From Phocaeicola barnesiae DSM 18169 = JCM 13652 (GTDB lineage Bacteria > Bacteroidota > Bacteroidia > Bacteroidales > Bacteroidaceae), in NCBI RefSeq assembly GCF_000374585.1, contig NZ_KB894646.1, positions 186,001 through 250,000 of the forward strand: DNA of 64,000 nt, in the 5' to 3' direction. The position numbers were made by a program, and so were the translations under genes. Of this stretch, positions 36,390 to 44,095 are shown piece by piece. Numbering within the stretch: position 1 is the first letter of the stretch; the number at the start of each line of letters is the position of its first letter. The notes under the pieces were generated by a model. The model made no database searches, was not told the origin of the DNA, and worked only from the letters and a program-made list of their open reading frames with translations.

Positions 36390-37021
36390 TGCTCCTGCAC
36401 ACCGAATGCTTTAACCCTTATCACACCAACTGCTATTTCCTGACCGACGAGGAAAGCGGCAGCACGGTAATCATTGACCCGGGATGCTACTTCCGGCGGG
36501 AACGGACCCGGGTACAGCACCTCATCCGGCTGAACGATTGGCACATCGTACAGATATTGGCTACGCACCTTCACATTGATCATATATTCGGAACACATTT
36601 CCTGACCGAAACTTACGGCTGTCCGTTCGGGGCCTCTCCTCTGGACAACGATTGGATTGACCGGGCACCCGACCGCTGTCGGGAAGTCGGACTGGAAGTC
36701 CGTATGCCTTTCGTCTACCCTACTTTTTATCTGGCGCATGGCGATACTGTCCGGTTCGGCAGCGAAACCCTCTCGGTCCTTAGCGTACCCGGACATTCTC
36801 CCGGCAGCCTGGTATTTTACAGCCCTACAGCCCGTTGTCTGTTTTCCGGCGATACCTTGTTCCGGGGTGGCATCGGACGTACAGACCTTCCCGGAGGCAA
36901 CCGCCGGCTATTGACAGAAAGCATCCGGCATCAGCTCCTCCGCTTCCCGGACGACACCGCCGTCTATCCCGGTCATTACGAACCGACCACTGTCGGAGCG
37001 GAGAAAGCCATGCTACTTTAA
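36389..37021 (+). CDS. MBL-fold metallo-hydrolase (glyoxalase II-like)
   Basis: A 210-residue metallo-beta-lactamase-fold enzyme. THLHIDH at residues 59-65 supplies the metal ligands, and later PGHSPGSLVFY, FSGDTLFRGGIGRTDLPGGN and VYPGHYEPTT are the remaining signatures of the glyoxalase II/YcbL-like branch. It probably hydrolyses a thioester; the substrate is unknown. The start is the ATG of TAATG at 36389. Confidence 0.9.
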   Translation: MLLHTECFNPYHTNCYFLTDEESGSTVIIDPGCYFRRERTRVQHLIRLNDWHIVQILATHLHIDHIFGTHFLTETYGCPFGASPLDNDWIDRAPDRCREVGLEVRMPFVYPTFYLAHGDTVRFGSETLSVLSVPGHSPGSLVFYSPTARCLFSGDTLFRGGIGRTDLPGGNRRLLTESIRHQLLRFPDDTAVYPGHYEPTTVGAEKAMLL

Positions 37022-37046
37022 TTTTATCCTATAGCGTATCCGCCGG

Positions 37047-37988
37047 TTATACCCCGTCCCAATAACGCCGGATATCCTCTTCTGTCAGATTCAGCTGTGC
37101 TGCTATCTCCGCCGCACTGAGTCCCTGACGGGACAATATCTGAATCATGTTCTTAATCAGACTGTTCTGCAGTTCAATCTCCTGGTCCTTCCGTTCGATA
37201 AGCCGTTCCTTCTGTTCGATCATTTTATCCTTCAGCATGATGGTCGTATCTCTGGCCTCTATCTCCGACAGGATTTCATCCTCCACTTCCATGGCTCTTC
37301 TCACCTCAGGAGCGATGGCGGCTTTCATGAGACGTCCCACTATCAGACGGCCATCATCACCCAAAGACTCTTCATCCAGTTCCATCAGATGCTCGTCATC
37401 CTTCAGGCAATACTCCTGATCGAAGACCTGAAGAATTTTCTCCAGACGGTTCCTGAGACGACCCTTCAGGTACGGAATCTGGACGATGACACTGTCATGC
37501 GTCAGACTTTCGATGAAAGGATCGGGAACGCCGTCGGTTATCGGATTGGAATTGTAATCCAGGTAATTCCTTCTCACATAGATGACCGGCTCTTCCAGAT
37601 CGCCCAACTTATGGCCCAATATGTAGATGGAGACGATGGGAATACCGTACCCGTTCGGATTGACATCCTTGGGCAACACATTCTTCTTATCCAGGTATTG
37701 GGTACCCAGATACTGTCTGAAACGCAACGTCTCCGTAGCGAGCCAGGTCTTCTGCAGTTCAATGAGAATCAGCTGTGTACTGCCATCCTGGTTACGGACA
37801 GTAGCCGCAAAGTCTATCCGCAGCATGGAGATGCGGGTCTGCATCATCTCCGTATACTCATGGGGCTTCATCTGGAGATCAATGATGTCTTTCTGCAGCA
37901 AAGCGGAAAGCAGAATCTTGGCGACCCGGTCGTCTTCCATCATGTACTTGAACACAGAGTCGTAAATGGGGTTTGCTATCAGTGTCAT
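37047..37988 (-). CDS. Rpn/PDDEXK-family nuclease (transposase-like)
   Basis: About 313 residues from the ATG at 37988 (MTLIANPIYDSVFKYMM). The IDFAATVRNQDG then LILIELQKTW segment (about residues 60-83) carries the D...ExQ-K pattern of the PD-(D/E)XK nuclease fold in the Rpn/PDDEXK_2 family. Residues about 235-290 form a charged coiled coil with repeated EQKERLIERKDQEIE, and the end (QGLSAAEIAAQLNLTEEDIR) looks like a helix-turn-helix. Members promote recombination in E. coli. Many are scattered in Bacteroidetes genomes. No terminal repeats are seen around it. Confidence 0.85.
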   Translation of the reverse strand: MTLIANPIYDSVFKYMMEDDRVAKILLSALLQKDIIDLQMKPHEYTEMMQTRISMLRIDFAATVRNQDGSTQLILIELQKTWLATETLRFRQYLGTQYLDKKNVLPKDVNPNGYGIPIVSIYILGHKLGDLEEPVIYVRRNYLDYNSNPITDGVPDPFIESLTHDSVIVQIPYLKGRLRNRLEKILQVFDQEYCLKDDEHLMELDEESLGDDGRLIVGRLMKAAIAPEVRRAMEVEDEILSEIEARDTTIMLKDKMIEQKERLIERKDQEIELQNSLIKNMIQILSRQGLSAAEIAAQLNLTEEDIRRYWDGV

Positions 37989-38098
37989 GGTCTGAATCTT
38001 TAAAAGGTTAGTGACTGGCGAATATACGCTTTTTCTTATTATAACGCAACAAGACTGGAATTTTACCGTCCAAGTCAACATTTCTTTCCGCCTCAATC

Positions 38099-38122
38099 GG
38101 GCCGGGAAAATCCGGCCCTACC
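38099..38122 (-). repeat. GTAGGG-flanked palindrome
   Basis: GGGCCGG-GAAAAT-CCGGCCC followed by TACC. Read on the minus strand it is GGTAGGG at the start of a 7-bp stem with a 6-base loop, the same design as at 12932-12954. Confidence 0.6.
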
Positions 38123-38158
38123 AGAAAAAAATCAACCGGTCAAATGAAGACTTGCCTT

Positions 38159-39652
38159 CTAGCCTCTCGCCTCAAAAATATAGTCGCTGAGCTTCTGTGC
38201 CCATTCGCTTTCGGCCATCACATCGTCGCGGGTAATCGCATCCTGCTGGAGCAGGCATTGCAGACGGATGGCGTCCACCCCATCCAGTTCGTACGGCATG
38301 ATGCCCGCATAGAAGAAGCCGCATTTCTGCTGCAGCACGTCCACGATGGGCGCCGTCTCCGGCCGGTCGAGCGGCAGAGACACGTAGCAGACCGCACATC
38401 CGGCCGAAGCGGAACGCATCAGGATGGTCTCGATACGCTGGACGAAATCCTCCGTACCGGCCTTCCCGATAGAAAGATGTGCCTGGTTCCACACGTTGTT
38501 CACCTCCGAATGGATGATGGAAGTCCCTTCCTCCAGTCCCTGTTCAGGTGCCTGGCGCAGGTCGCGTTCGATGCCCAGGCGGGTATATGTCTCGGTGATG
38601 ATGTCGGCATGACAGGCCGGGAGCCACAGCTGCTGGTGGCGGTGGTGCGAAGTCGGCTTGAAGAAGTTCATCACCGGCTGGCGTTTTCCTTCGCCCCGCC
38701 GCTTGATCATACTCTCCACATCGGCCGGGATGTATCCCAGTTCCAGTCCCGTCTCCACGCATCCCAGTGCCAGGTTCCCCCGCTGTGTGAACGGGTGTCC
38801 CGTCACGGCGCTGCTGAATACCCCCATCAGTCCGATTTCGTCGGCATAATCGATGAGCTGCTGTTTCAGCCGTGTAAACAGTTTCCGCTTGCCGTACTGC
38901 GGCATCACGAAAGCCTGTCCGCATTCGCAGATGCAGTCGTCCGGTTTGCTCTTCAGCAGACCCACGTGACCTACCACCTCCTCTTTGCTGTTCACGGCCA
39001 CGATGCCTTCATAGAGTCCGTCGGCCCGGCGTTTCACCAGTGCCTCCGGGTTATACATGTAGTCGGCCGAGTAGTTGTAGCCGAACACCGAATACAGGCA
39101 CTGCACCAGCAGCTTCATGTCCGTGTCGGCAATGTGCCGGATGTAAGTCTCGTCCGTAGCCAGGCCCACCTCCTCGGTGGTCTTGAGCAGTCCCGGCCGC
39201 TCCAGTTCGGGTGCCAGGCTGTTTTCCGGCAGGGCCACCTTCACCTCGACGGTCTGTCCCGCCTTCCCGTCCTCGTGCATGCTGTACGCGGAGCTCAGTC
39301 CGTGAATCAGGTCCATGCTGATCCGTCCCAGTTCGTCCTTGGGATTGTCGATGTCGTATCCGTACGGAATCCCCCGGTAGTGGAACCGCAGGATGAACGA
39401 AGACAACTCTTTCAATACCGTGATTTCAATCTGCCCCTCCGGATCGTTGCGCAGGGAATAGCGGGCGATGTTCACCCCCAGCTCTTCGACGAGCATCTCT
39501 ACATGGAGCAGTCTCTCGGGTGCCACCCCGCAGATAGCCGCCAGTTCGCAGATATAGCCCTGCAGGGGTTTCAGTCCCCAGAGTGTCCGGGGAACCGTTA
39601 TTTTCGTAATGAATTTGCACATAGTCTTGACTGTTATCGTTGTTATACTCAA
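38159..39652 (-). CDS. ATP-binding (RsbW-like) and GNAT acetyltransferase fusion
   Basis: A 497-residue cytosolic protein (inner ATG at 39622 possible). Residues about 10-150 resemble the GHKL ATPase of anti-sigma kinases (LHVEMLVEELGVNIARYSLR is the N-box region; DLIHGLSSAYSM follows). Residues about 185-320 look like a GNAT acetyltransferase (EGIVAVNSKEEVVGHVGLLK, then YGKRKLFTRLKQQLIDYADE). A less clear C-terminal half follows, with a possible second GNAT-like domain (CAVCYVSLPLDRPETAPIVD). ATPase-GNAT fusions are known in Bacteroidetes annotation, but the substrate is not. The leader contains a terminator-like hairpin at 39708-39733. Confidence 0.75.
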   Translation of the reverse strand: MSITTITVKTMCKFITKITVPRTLWGLKPLQGYICELAAICGVAPERLLHVEMLVEELGVNIARYSLRNDPEGQIEITVLKELSSFILRFHYRGIPYGYDIDNPKDELGRISMDLIHGLSSAYSMHEDGKAGQTVEVKVALPENSLAPELERPGLLKTTEEVGLATDETYIRHIADTDMKLLVQCLYSVFGYNYSADYMYNPEALVKRRADGLYEGIVAVNSKEEVVGHVGLLKSKPDDCICECGQAFVMPQYGKRKLFTRLKQQLIDYADEIGLMGVFSSAVTGHPFTQRGNLALGCVETGLELGYIPADVESMIKRRGEGKRQPVMNFFKPTSHHRHQQLWLPACHADIITETYTRLGIERDLRQAPEQGLEEGTSIIHSEVNNVWNQAHLSIGKAGTEDFVQRIETILMRSASAGCAVCYVSLPLDRPETAPIVDVLQQKCGFFYAGIMPYELDGVDAIRLQCLLQQDAITRDDVMAESEWAQKLSDYIFEARG

Positions 39653-39707
39653 TCAACCTGCAATATTCGTCAAAAATTCCGATATCTCCAAGGATTTTCA
39701 CCCCATA

Positions 39708-39733
39708 AAAAAAGGGCGCCCCTTCGGACACCC
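39708..39733 (-). terminator. Terminator or attenuator in the leader of the ATPase-GNAT gene
   Basis: On the minus strand GGGTGTCC-GAAG-GGGCGCCC forms an 8-bp stem with two wobbles and a 4-base loop, followed directly by seven T (39708-39714). It lies upstream of the gene at 39652, downstream of a -7-like box at 39878-39885. Confidence 0.7.
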
Positions 39734-39877
39734 CGTTCCTCCAGACATCACGTCTGTATATACTCATGAACACCTTGCTAACTAATATACATTGGATTGA
39801 AACAAGACATCACGTACCGCCTCTCTCCGTCCATTATGAAACAATTTTTAATTTTAAAACGAAATCCAAAACAGGTT

Positions 39878-39885
39878 CAAAAGTA
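39878..39885 (-). promoter_or_regulatory. -7-like box upstream of the attenuator
   Basis: TACTTTTG on the minus strand fits TAnnTTTG. The -33 side is weak. If used, it gives a leader of about 220 bases before the ATPase-GNAT gene. Confidence 0.35.
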
Positions 39886-40027
39886 TACAAACCCTATTGA
39901 AGAGCCTGCACAGATATAAACAATGCATTGACAAAAAGGTTTGCCCCACTGTAAAATCTTTACACAAGAAACATTTTCCATTTTTTACGGAACAAAACAC
40001 CCCGAATCGTCATCCACACGCCCCCCG

Positions 40028-40090
40028 TTATTCATTATTCATTATTAATTATTAATTATTCATTATTCATTATTCATTATTAATTATTCA
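40028..40090. repeat. TTATTCA/TTATTAA heptad repeat block
   Basis: Nine adjacent heptads, TTATTCA or TTATTAA, between the DUF4248 gene stop (40096) and the ATPase-GNAT leader. Apart from this, 39886-40095 shows no gene. Confidence 0.8.
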
Positions 40091-40095
40091 TTGAT

Positions 40096-40323
40096 TTACG
40101 GTTCCCCAAAATGCTTCAAAATCAGTTCCACCTCGTGTTTCAGGAAATATTTCCGATTCTTGTCATATCCCCGTTCCAACAGTTCCTCTTTCAGCGGAGT
40201 ACAATGTTGGATCCATCGTCCTAGGTTGCGCATCGCCGTCTGTTTGCTGCTTTCGGGAAAGTACAGCATCGCCAGCTCGTTTTTCCGATAGATACGCAAC
40301 CTGAAAGTTTGTTCTGCTACCAT
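40096..40323 (-). CDS. DUF4248-like small protein
   Basis: A 75-residue basic protein: FRLRIYRKNELAMLYFPESS, then MRNLGRWIQHCTPL and FLKHEVELILKHFGEP. This matches the pattern of DUF4248 proteins, which resemble a small helix-turn-helix/excisionase-like fold and commonly lie beside VirE-N/DUF3987 genes in Bacteroides. It probably binds DNA. It lies 356 bases downstream of the VirE-N/DUF3987 gene, probably a separate transcript. Confidence 0.8.
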   Translation of the reverse strand: MVAEQTFRLRIYRKNELAMLYFPESSKQTAMRNLGRWIQHCTPLKEELLERGYDKNRKYFLKHEVELILKHFGEP

Positions 40324-40679
40324 GATTCATTGATTTAATTTTCCTTGAAGTTACTGAATTTCTGTCAGATATGCAAATAAAACCTACCCAAATCCACCCC
40401 ATGTCTGCATTCTGTCACATCCGTCGTTCTCCCAAAAACGTACGGATGTTTCATGCCACACGTGCGGATGTCTTTCCAGGAACGTCCGTTCGTCCGACAC
40501 GTCACGTCCGTTCGTTTTTCATAGTCATTTCATACCGTTAGGTCCAAAAGGTCCAAAGGTTCACCCATATACCCCTTCACCACGCAAATTTTCCCGTTTT
40601 CGGGGCTTTTTTACCCGTTTTAGGTTCACAAAGGTTCACAAAAACAGCTACAATATCCAGACACCGCCTTGCGACCGGT
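40324..40679. other. Spacer with GGTTCA-type repeats
   Basis: No gene seen. It holds GTCCGTTCG-type short repeats (about 40484-40514), a 25-base stretch at 40541-40565 complementary to a site inside the DUF3987 gene, a small hairpin CCCGTTTTCGGGG with a T-run (about 40593-40612), and AGGTTCACAAAGGTTCACAA at 40622-40641. Confidence 0.6.
40541..40565. repeat. 25-base element complementary to 42108-42132
   Basis: Starts GGTCCAAAAGG and ends GGTTCACC. Against the reverse complement of 42108-42132 it differs at two positions, both C for T, which in RNA remain paired as G-U wobbles. Confidence 0.8.
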
Positions 40680-43037
40680 TTATTGGCTCATCTTCCGATA
40701 GTTCCGGTCCGTTTTCTCCACCAGTTGCAGCTCAATGGCCTTGTCCAAAGAGCGCTTGGCGGTACTGACCGAGCGACCCTCCTGTACGGCAGCCTCGATG
40801 AACTGCTTGTGCGTGAACTCCTGAGGCAGCTTGTCCAGCACCTCCTGCATCTGGCGGAATACCCGCATCGGCTTCCTTTTCCCCCGTTGGTTCTCCAGCA
40901 TGGTCGATACGCGCAGGCTGTGTACCAGCATGGTCTGCACCAGCGAGAGAGCCGTCCGGAAGTCCACGTCCGTACAGATACACTGTTTGGCCACGGAGCG
41001 CTGCTCATACTTGCGGATGGCTGTCAGCAGGGTAGCGATGCGTATCATCATCAGCCCGTGGCGGTTCACGATGGACTGCGTGTTCTCCTCGTCCTCCAGG
41101 AGCACCCGTCCCAGGAGCGAGCGGAACAGGCGGTCGTGTATCCGCCACTGCTCCTTGGTGAAGGTCACCCGGGTAGGATTCTTCTCCAGGAAGTGGAAGA
41201 GGTCGGCCACTTCCCTGCCCAACTGCTGGAAAAGCTTCTTCAGGTCGAAGGCCGCCTCGTCCGGTTCGGCCGATACCCATTCCGGGTTCGACGGCAGCAG
41301 GTAGAAGCAGATACGGCTCAGCATCCCGTCCTCGCGGTAAGGCACGAAGTTCACCAACTGCTGCAGCGTGCCCGACATGCAGATGGCCAGTCGCGGCTGC
41401 GTCACATACACCATGCGTCCGTCTCCCTTGTAGTTCAGCCCCACCGGCTCGTGGTGATAAATCATACGCAGTTCCGGCGCATGCTTCCCGTAGTCCGTCG
41501 CCACCGCCGCCGTAAAGGCATCCATCTCCGAGGTGTAGCAGATGAGTCCCCTGTCGTCGGCCGTCTCCAGGTCAGCTATCAGCTGGCTCTTCGAAGTATT
41601 CGGCGGTACGAGCAGTGCCTGCCGGGCCGGTTCCTCCGGTTTCAGCTCCATGTCCGGCATCCGTTTCTCCCGGAGCGCCCGCCGCTGCTCCAGCTCCCAG
41701 GCCACCCGTTTCGTGGAGAACTCCTTCATCGCCTTTCTCCATTGCTCCACCAGCTCCTCGTGGATGGGCTGTGCCAGGCTGGCGGCATAGGCAAGCACCC
41801 CCTTTCCGGCAGCGGCCGGACCGAGTACCGCCACATACAGGTGCGGCGACACCTCCTGGTTGGCATAGCGTACCCGCACGCCCGGTTCGCAACCCGACAG
41901 AATACCCAGCATGCCCAGCAGCAGCGCGTCACGCTGGCGGTGCGTCGCGGCAGCCGTCATCCCCCGCAAAAACAGGCTCGGAAGGGTCTGAACAACCTCC
42001 TCTTCGAAAAAGGGCGCCGTCGATATAGCTTCTGCCTCAGTATCAACCTCATCGGGCACCGTTTTACCCTCCAAAAACCCGTTTTCTGTCCCGTCGGAGC
42101 ACCCATTGGTGAACCTTTGAACCTTTTGAACCTTCTCCCAGTACGAAAGCGGGGCTTCCGAAGAGTGCGCATACCCCCATTCCAGGGCATCCGTGTACTC
42201 CTTCATCGGGAGCTGTCCCAGGCTCTGGAAAGCCATGCTCTTGAGCTCCTCCAGGTCAGTCCGTGTCAGGTGTCTCCAGCGGGCCACCTGTCCCATCCGC
42301 ACCAGGGTGGTGTGTCGTCTGCCCGGCTCGAAGGGATGTTTCTGCAGGAAGCTGTTCAGGAAACAGCTCACCCGTACGGCCGAGTTATCCTGCTGCATCC
42401 GCACCGGATAATGATGGTCCTCCGAGAAATCAGGCCCCGTAGGCGGCTGGTAGCCGAAGGGCGAGAAGCCCTCGGGATAAGGGAACACCTCCGTCTTGGC
42501 GGTGTAGTAGGCCTCCGGGTCCGAGGCCGCGAACGAAAGCCGGCACAGGTCCTTGCAGGCCGGGTCGTACGCCAGGGCCAGCTCCTTCTTGAACCAGTCG
42601 GCCACCGTGCGGTAAGCCTGCGGATAGACATCCGGGTGCATCACCCCTACGTTGACAAACACGCGGAGTCCGTCGAGCGAGCAGGTACGGTGTACCGCCT
42701 TCACCCAGGGATACTGCGGCAAATCCAGTCTGACCTCCTCCAGGCGCTCGGCCTCCAGGTGGTCGAAGTCGAAGGGAGCGATACCGGTGCGGTCCGTCAG
42801 CAGGTTCACCTTCCTTCCGTTCTGGCAGTTGCCTGCCGGTACCAGAGCCGGCAGCGAGCGCTTGATGCGGTCGGCTTCATCGTTCCGCCCTTTCAGGAGG
42901 AGCTTTTGCCGCCGCTCTACCCGTTCGGCAAAAGTCTTGTTTGTCCGGATCTGTTGGATCCACTCTTCCAGTGTCACCAGGCGTTCTGCCCGTTTGCTGT
43001 TCACGTTGGCGAACAGCGTCATCTTTTGATTTTCCAT
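40680..43037 (-). CDS. VirE N-terminal / DUF3987 protein (primase-helicase-like)
   Basis: A 785-residue protein. Residues about 65-190 match the VirE N-terminal/BT4734-like domain (LLTDRTGIAPFDFDHLEAER), which resembles primase folds. Residues about 345-720 are DUF3987, a P-loop ATPase-like region (VAVLGPAAAGKGVLAYAASL holds the Walker A-like AAAGKG; LICYTSEMDAFTAAV is Walker-B-like). The linker around residues 300-312 (KVQKVQRFTNG) is encoded by a GGTTCAAAAGGTTCAAAGG repeat. Proteins of this type, with DUF4248 and an HU-like/amidase set, accompany Bacteroides polysaccharide loci; the role is unknown. A strong promoter lies at 43092-43123. Confidence 0.88.
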   Translation of the reverse strand: MENQKMTLFANVNSKRAERLVTLEEWIQQIRTNKTFAERVERRQKLLLKGRNDEADRIKRSLPALVPAGNCQNGRKVNLLTDRTGIAPFDFDHLEAERLEEVRLDLPQYPWVKAVHRTCSLDGLRVFVNVGVMHPDVYPQAYRTVADWFKKELALAYDPACKDLCRLSFAASDPEAYYTAKTEVFPYPEGFSPFGYQPPTGPDFSEDHHYPVRMQQDNSAVRVSCFLNSFLQKHPFEPGRRHTTLVRMGQVARWRHLTRTDLEELKSMAFQSLGQLPMKEYTDALEWGYAHSSEAPLSYWEKVQKVQRFTNGCSDGTENGFLEGKTVPDEVDTEAEAISTAPFFEEEVVQTLPSLFLRGMTAAATHRQRDALLLGMLGILSGCEPGVRVRYANQEVSPHLYVAVLGPAAAGKGVLAYAASLAQPIHEELVEQWRKAMKEFSTKRVAWELEQRRALREKRMPDMELKPEEPARQALLVPPNTSKSQLIADLETADDRGLICYTSEMDAFTAAVATDYGKHAPELRMIYHHEPVGLNYKGDGRMVYVTQPRLAICMSGTLQQLVNFVPYREDGMLSRICFYLLPSNPEWVSAEPDEAAFDLKKLFQQLGREVADLFHFLEKNPTRVTFTKEQWRIHDRLFRSLLGRVLLEDEENTQSIVNRHGLMMIRIATLLTAIRKYEQRSVAKQCICTDVDFRTALSLVQTMLVHSLRVSTMLENQRGKRKPMRVFRQMQEVLDKLPQEFTHKQFIEAAVQEGRSVSTAKRSLDKAIELQLVEKTDRNYRKMSQ
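42108..42132. repeat. GGTTCAAAAGG repeat in the DUF3987 coding region
   Basis: The coding (minus) strand starts GGTTCAAAAGGTTCAAAGG and ends TTCACC. It encodes the KVQKVQRFT linker and pairs with the element at 40541-40565 in the same predicted transcript. Confidence 0.8.
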
Positions 43038-43091
43038 AAGAAATGGATTTAAAAATTAAAAAAAATATACACCTCTTTCGTGAGGTCGGCG

Positions 43092-43123
43092 CAAATGTAC
43101 GGCGTATTTCCGGGACTGTCAAA
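43092..43123 (-). promoter_or_regulatory. Promoter of the VirE-N/DUF3987 gene
   Basis: On the minus strand TTTG (43120-43123), 20 bases, TACATTTG (43092-43099): an exact match to the Bacteroidales promoter. The predicted start is about 48 bases before the ATG. Confidence 0.8.
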
Positions 43124-43448
43124 TGTTAAAAAAGTAGGGTATTCTCTGTTCAATAACGGGTTTTAAGGGGCTACAGGGCCGATGAAGGGCGAGAATGGTC
43201 TCTGTTTTTAGGTTTGATTAAAATTTAATAAAAGATAATCCGGTTAATCATGAATCATGAAAAATGAATCATGAATCATGAATCATTGACAATGAATGAC
43301 GAGGGGATGGAGCGTGGATGGAGTTGAGTGGGCGGAGTTCCTGAAAGGGCATACGAATCGGGCCCGACAGGTTTCTACCGGGAAACGAAGGTTGACAGCC
43401 GTCTTGTGTCAAAAAGGAGAAAATGGTGTGTCAGAAAAACAACGTGTG
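43124..43448. other. Spacer upstream of the polysaccharide locus, part 1
   Basis: No gene recognised. It contains ATGAATC-type short repeats at about 43247-43287. Confidence 0.4.
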
Positions 43449-43640
43449 CTAGAATCTGCCTCTCATGCGGTTGTTCCGGAGCGTCAGTCTCCCCAGCTGG
43501 ATGGCAGACTTGAGGATAAGCCGACAACGGTCGTAAGTGAATTCCGAGGCATCCCGATCTATGAGCAATGTCAACAAATTCGACAGTTCATTCAATAATT
43601 CATCAATTTTTTTCGTTTTCTTGTGCCAACCCTTCCTCAT
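43449..43640 (-). CDS. Possible 63-residue helical protein
   Basis: A 63-residue open frame: MRKGWHKKTKKIDELLNELS, then LLIDRDASEFTYDRCRLILK. The composition (amphipathic, Leu/Ile/Asp-rich helix with a basic N-terminus) is protein-like and better than the random open frames around it. No family is recognised and no clear ribosome site is seen. It may be a real small regulator or a chance frame. Confidence 0.35.
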   Translation of the reverse strand: MRKGWHKKTKKIDELLNELSNLLTLLIDRDASEFTYDRCRLILKSAIQLGRLTLRNNRMRGRF

Positions 43641-43926
43641 AGTTCACAAAATTTAAAGATTAAAAAAGTAGTAACAAATTGCCGAACCGTCCTTTCCGGT
43701 TCGGGTGTAAAGGTCGGGAAAAATTCAACACGAAGGAAACCTTTTCCTGATTTTTTTTATTTTTTTGAAAGCACAGGCCTTGAAACTCTTCCGCAAATTT
43801 ACCGTTTCCTACACTTCCTTCGCATTTCGCCCCCCACTTCGGTAAAATTCCTCTTCCGGAAACACACAAAAGTTTTAACAAATCGTACAAAACACCGTTC
43901 CGGAAGCGTTTTACGGCCTTTTTTCA

Positions 43927-43958
43927 TTTGGTAAGTCGCATAAAAATCCTTATTTTTG
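43927..43958 (+). promoter_or_regulatory. Promoter of the polysaccharide operon
   Basis: TTTG (43927-43930), 20 bases, TATTTTTG (43951-43958): an exact match to the Bacteroidales promoter. The predicted start is near 43965, giving a leader of about 100-130 bases. Confidence 0.8.
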
Positions 43959-43984
43959 CCGGATAAAAGAAGAGTAAATTTCTC

Positions 43985-44021
43985 CGCGACTGCCTGTCCG
44001 CTTCTGTGGCAGGTAGCCGCG
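43985..44021 (+). promoter_or_regulatory. Leader hairpin of the polysaccharide operon
   Basis: CGCGACTGCCTG (43985-43996) pairs with CAGGTAGCCGCG (44010-44021) over 12 positions with one mismatch and one wobble, 13-base loop, in the 5' leader just after the promoter. No T-run follows, so it is not a simple terminator. Confidence 0.5.
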
Positions 44022-44095
44022 AAGCGCGCCCGGACGGGGAAGCCCTTCCGAAATTCCGGGTCCCAATGGCTAACAAAAATAGAAAGTTCTTGATT

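Noticed and set aside
38144-39769. 541-residue plus-strand open frame opposite the ATPase-GNAT gene
   Set aside because: Antisense shadow of a gene with recognisable domains; no start signal or family.
34709-43037. Prophage, because of an amidase, an HU-like protein and a primase-like protein close together
   Set aside because: No capsid, tail, terminase, integrase or portal genes are present. The set is a recurrent companion of Bacteroides polysaccharide loci.
40683-43052. 789-residue plus-strand open frame opposite the VirE-N/DUF3987 gene
   Set aside because: It mirrors the minus-strand gene, which has recognised domains and an exact promoter. The plus frame has no domain and an odd His/Arg/Gln-rich composition.
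43641-44095. Invertible promoter for the polysaccharide locus
   Set aside because: No pair of flanking inverted repeats was found around the promoter, and no invertase gene is in the window.
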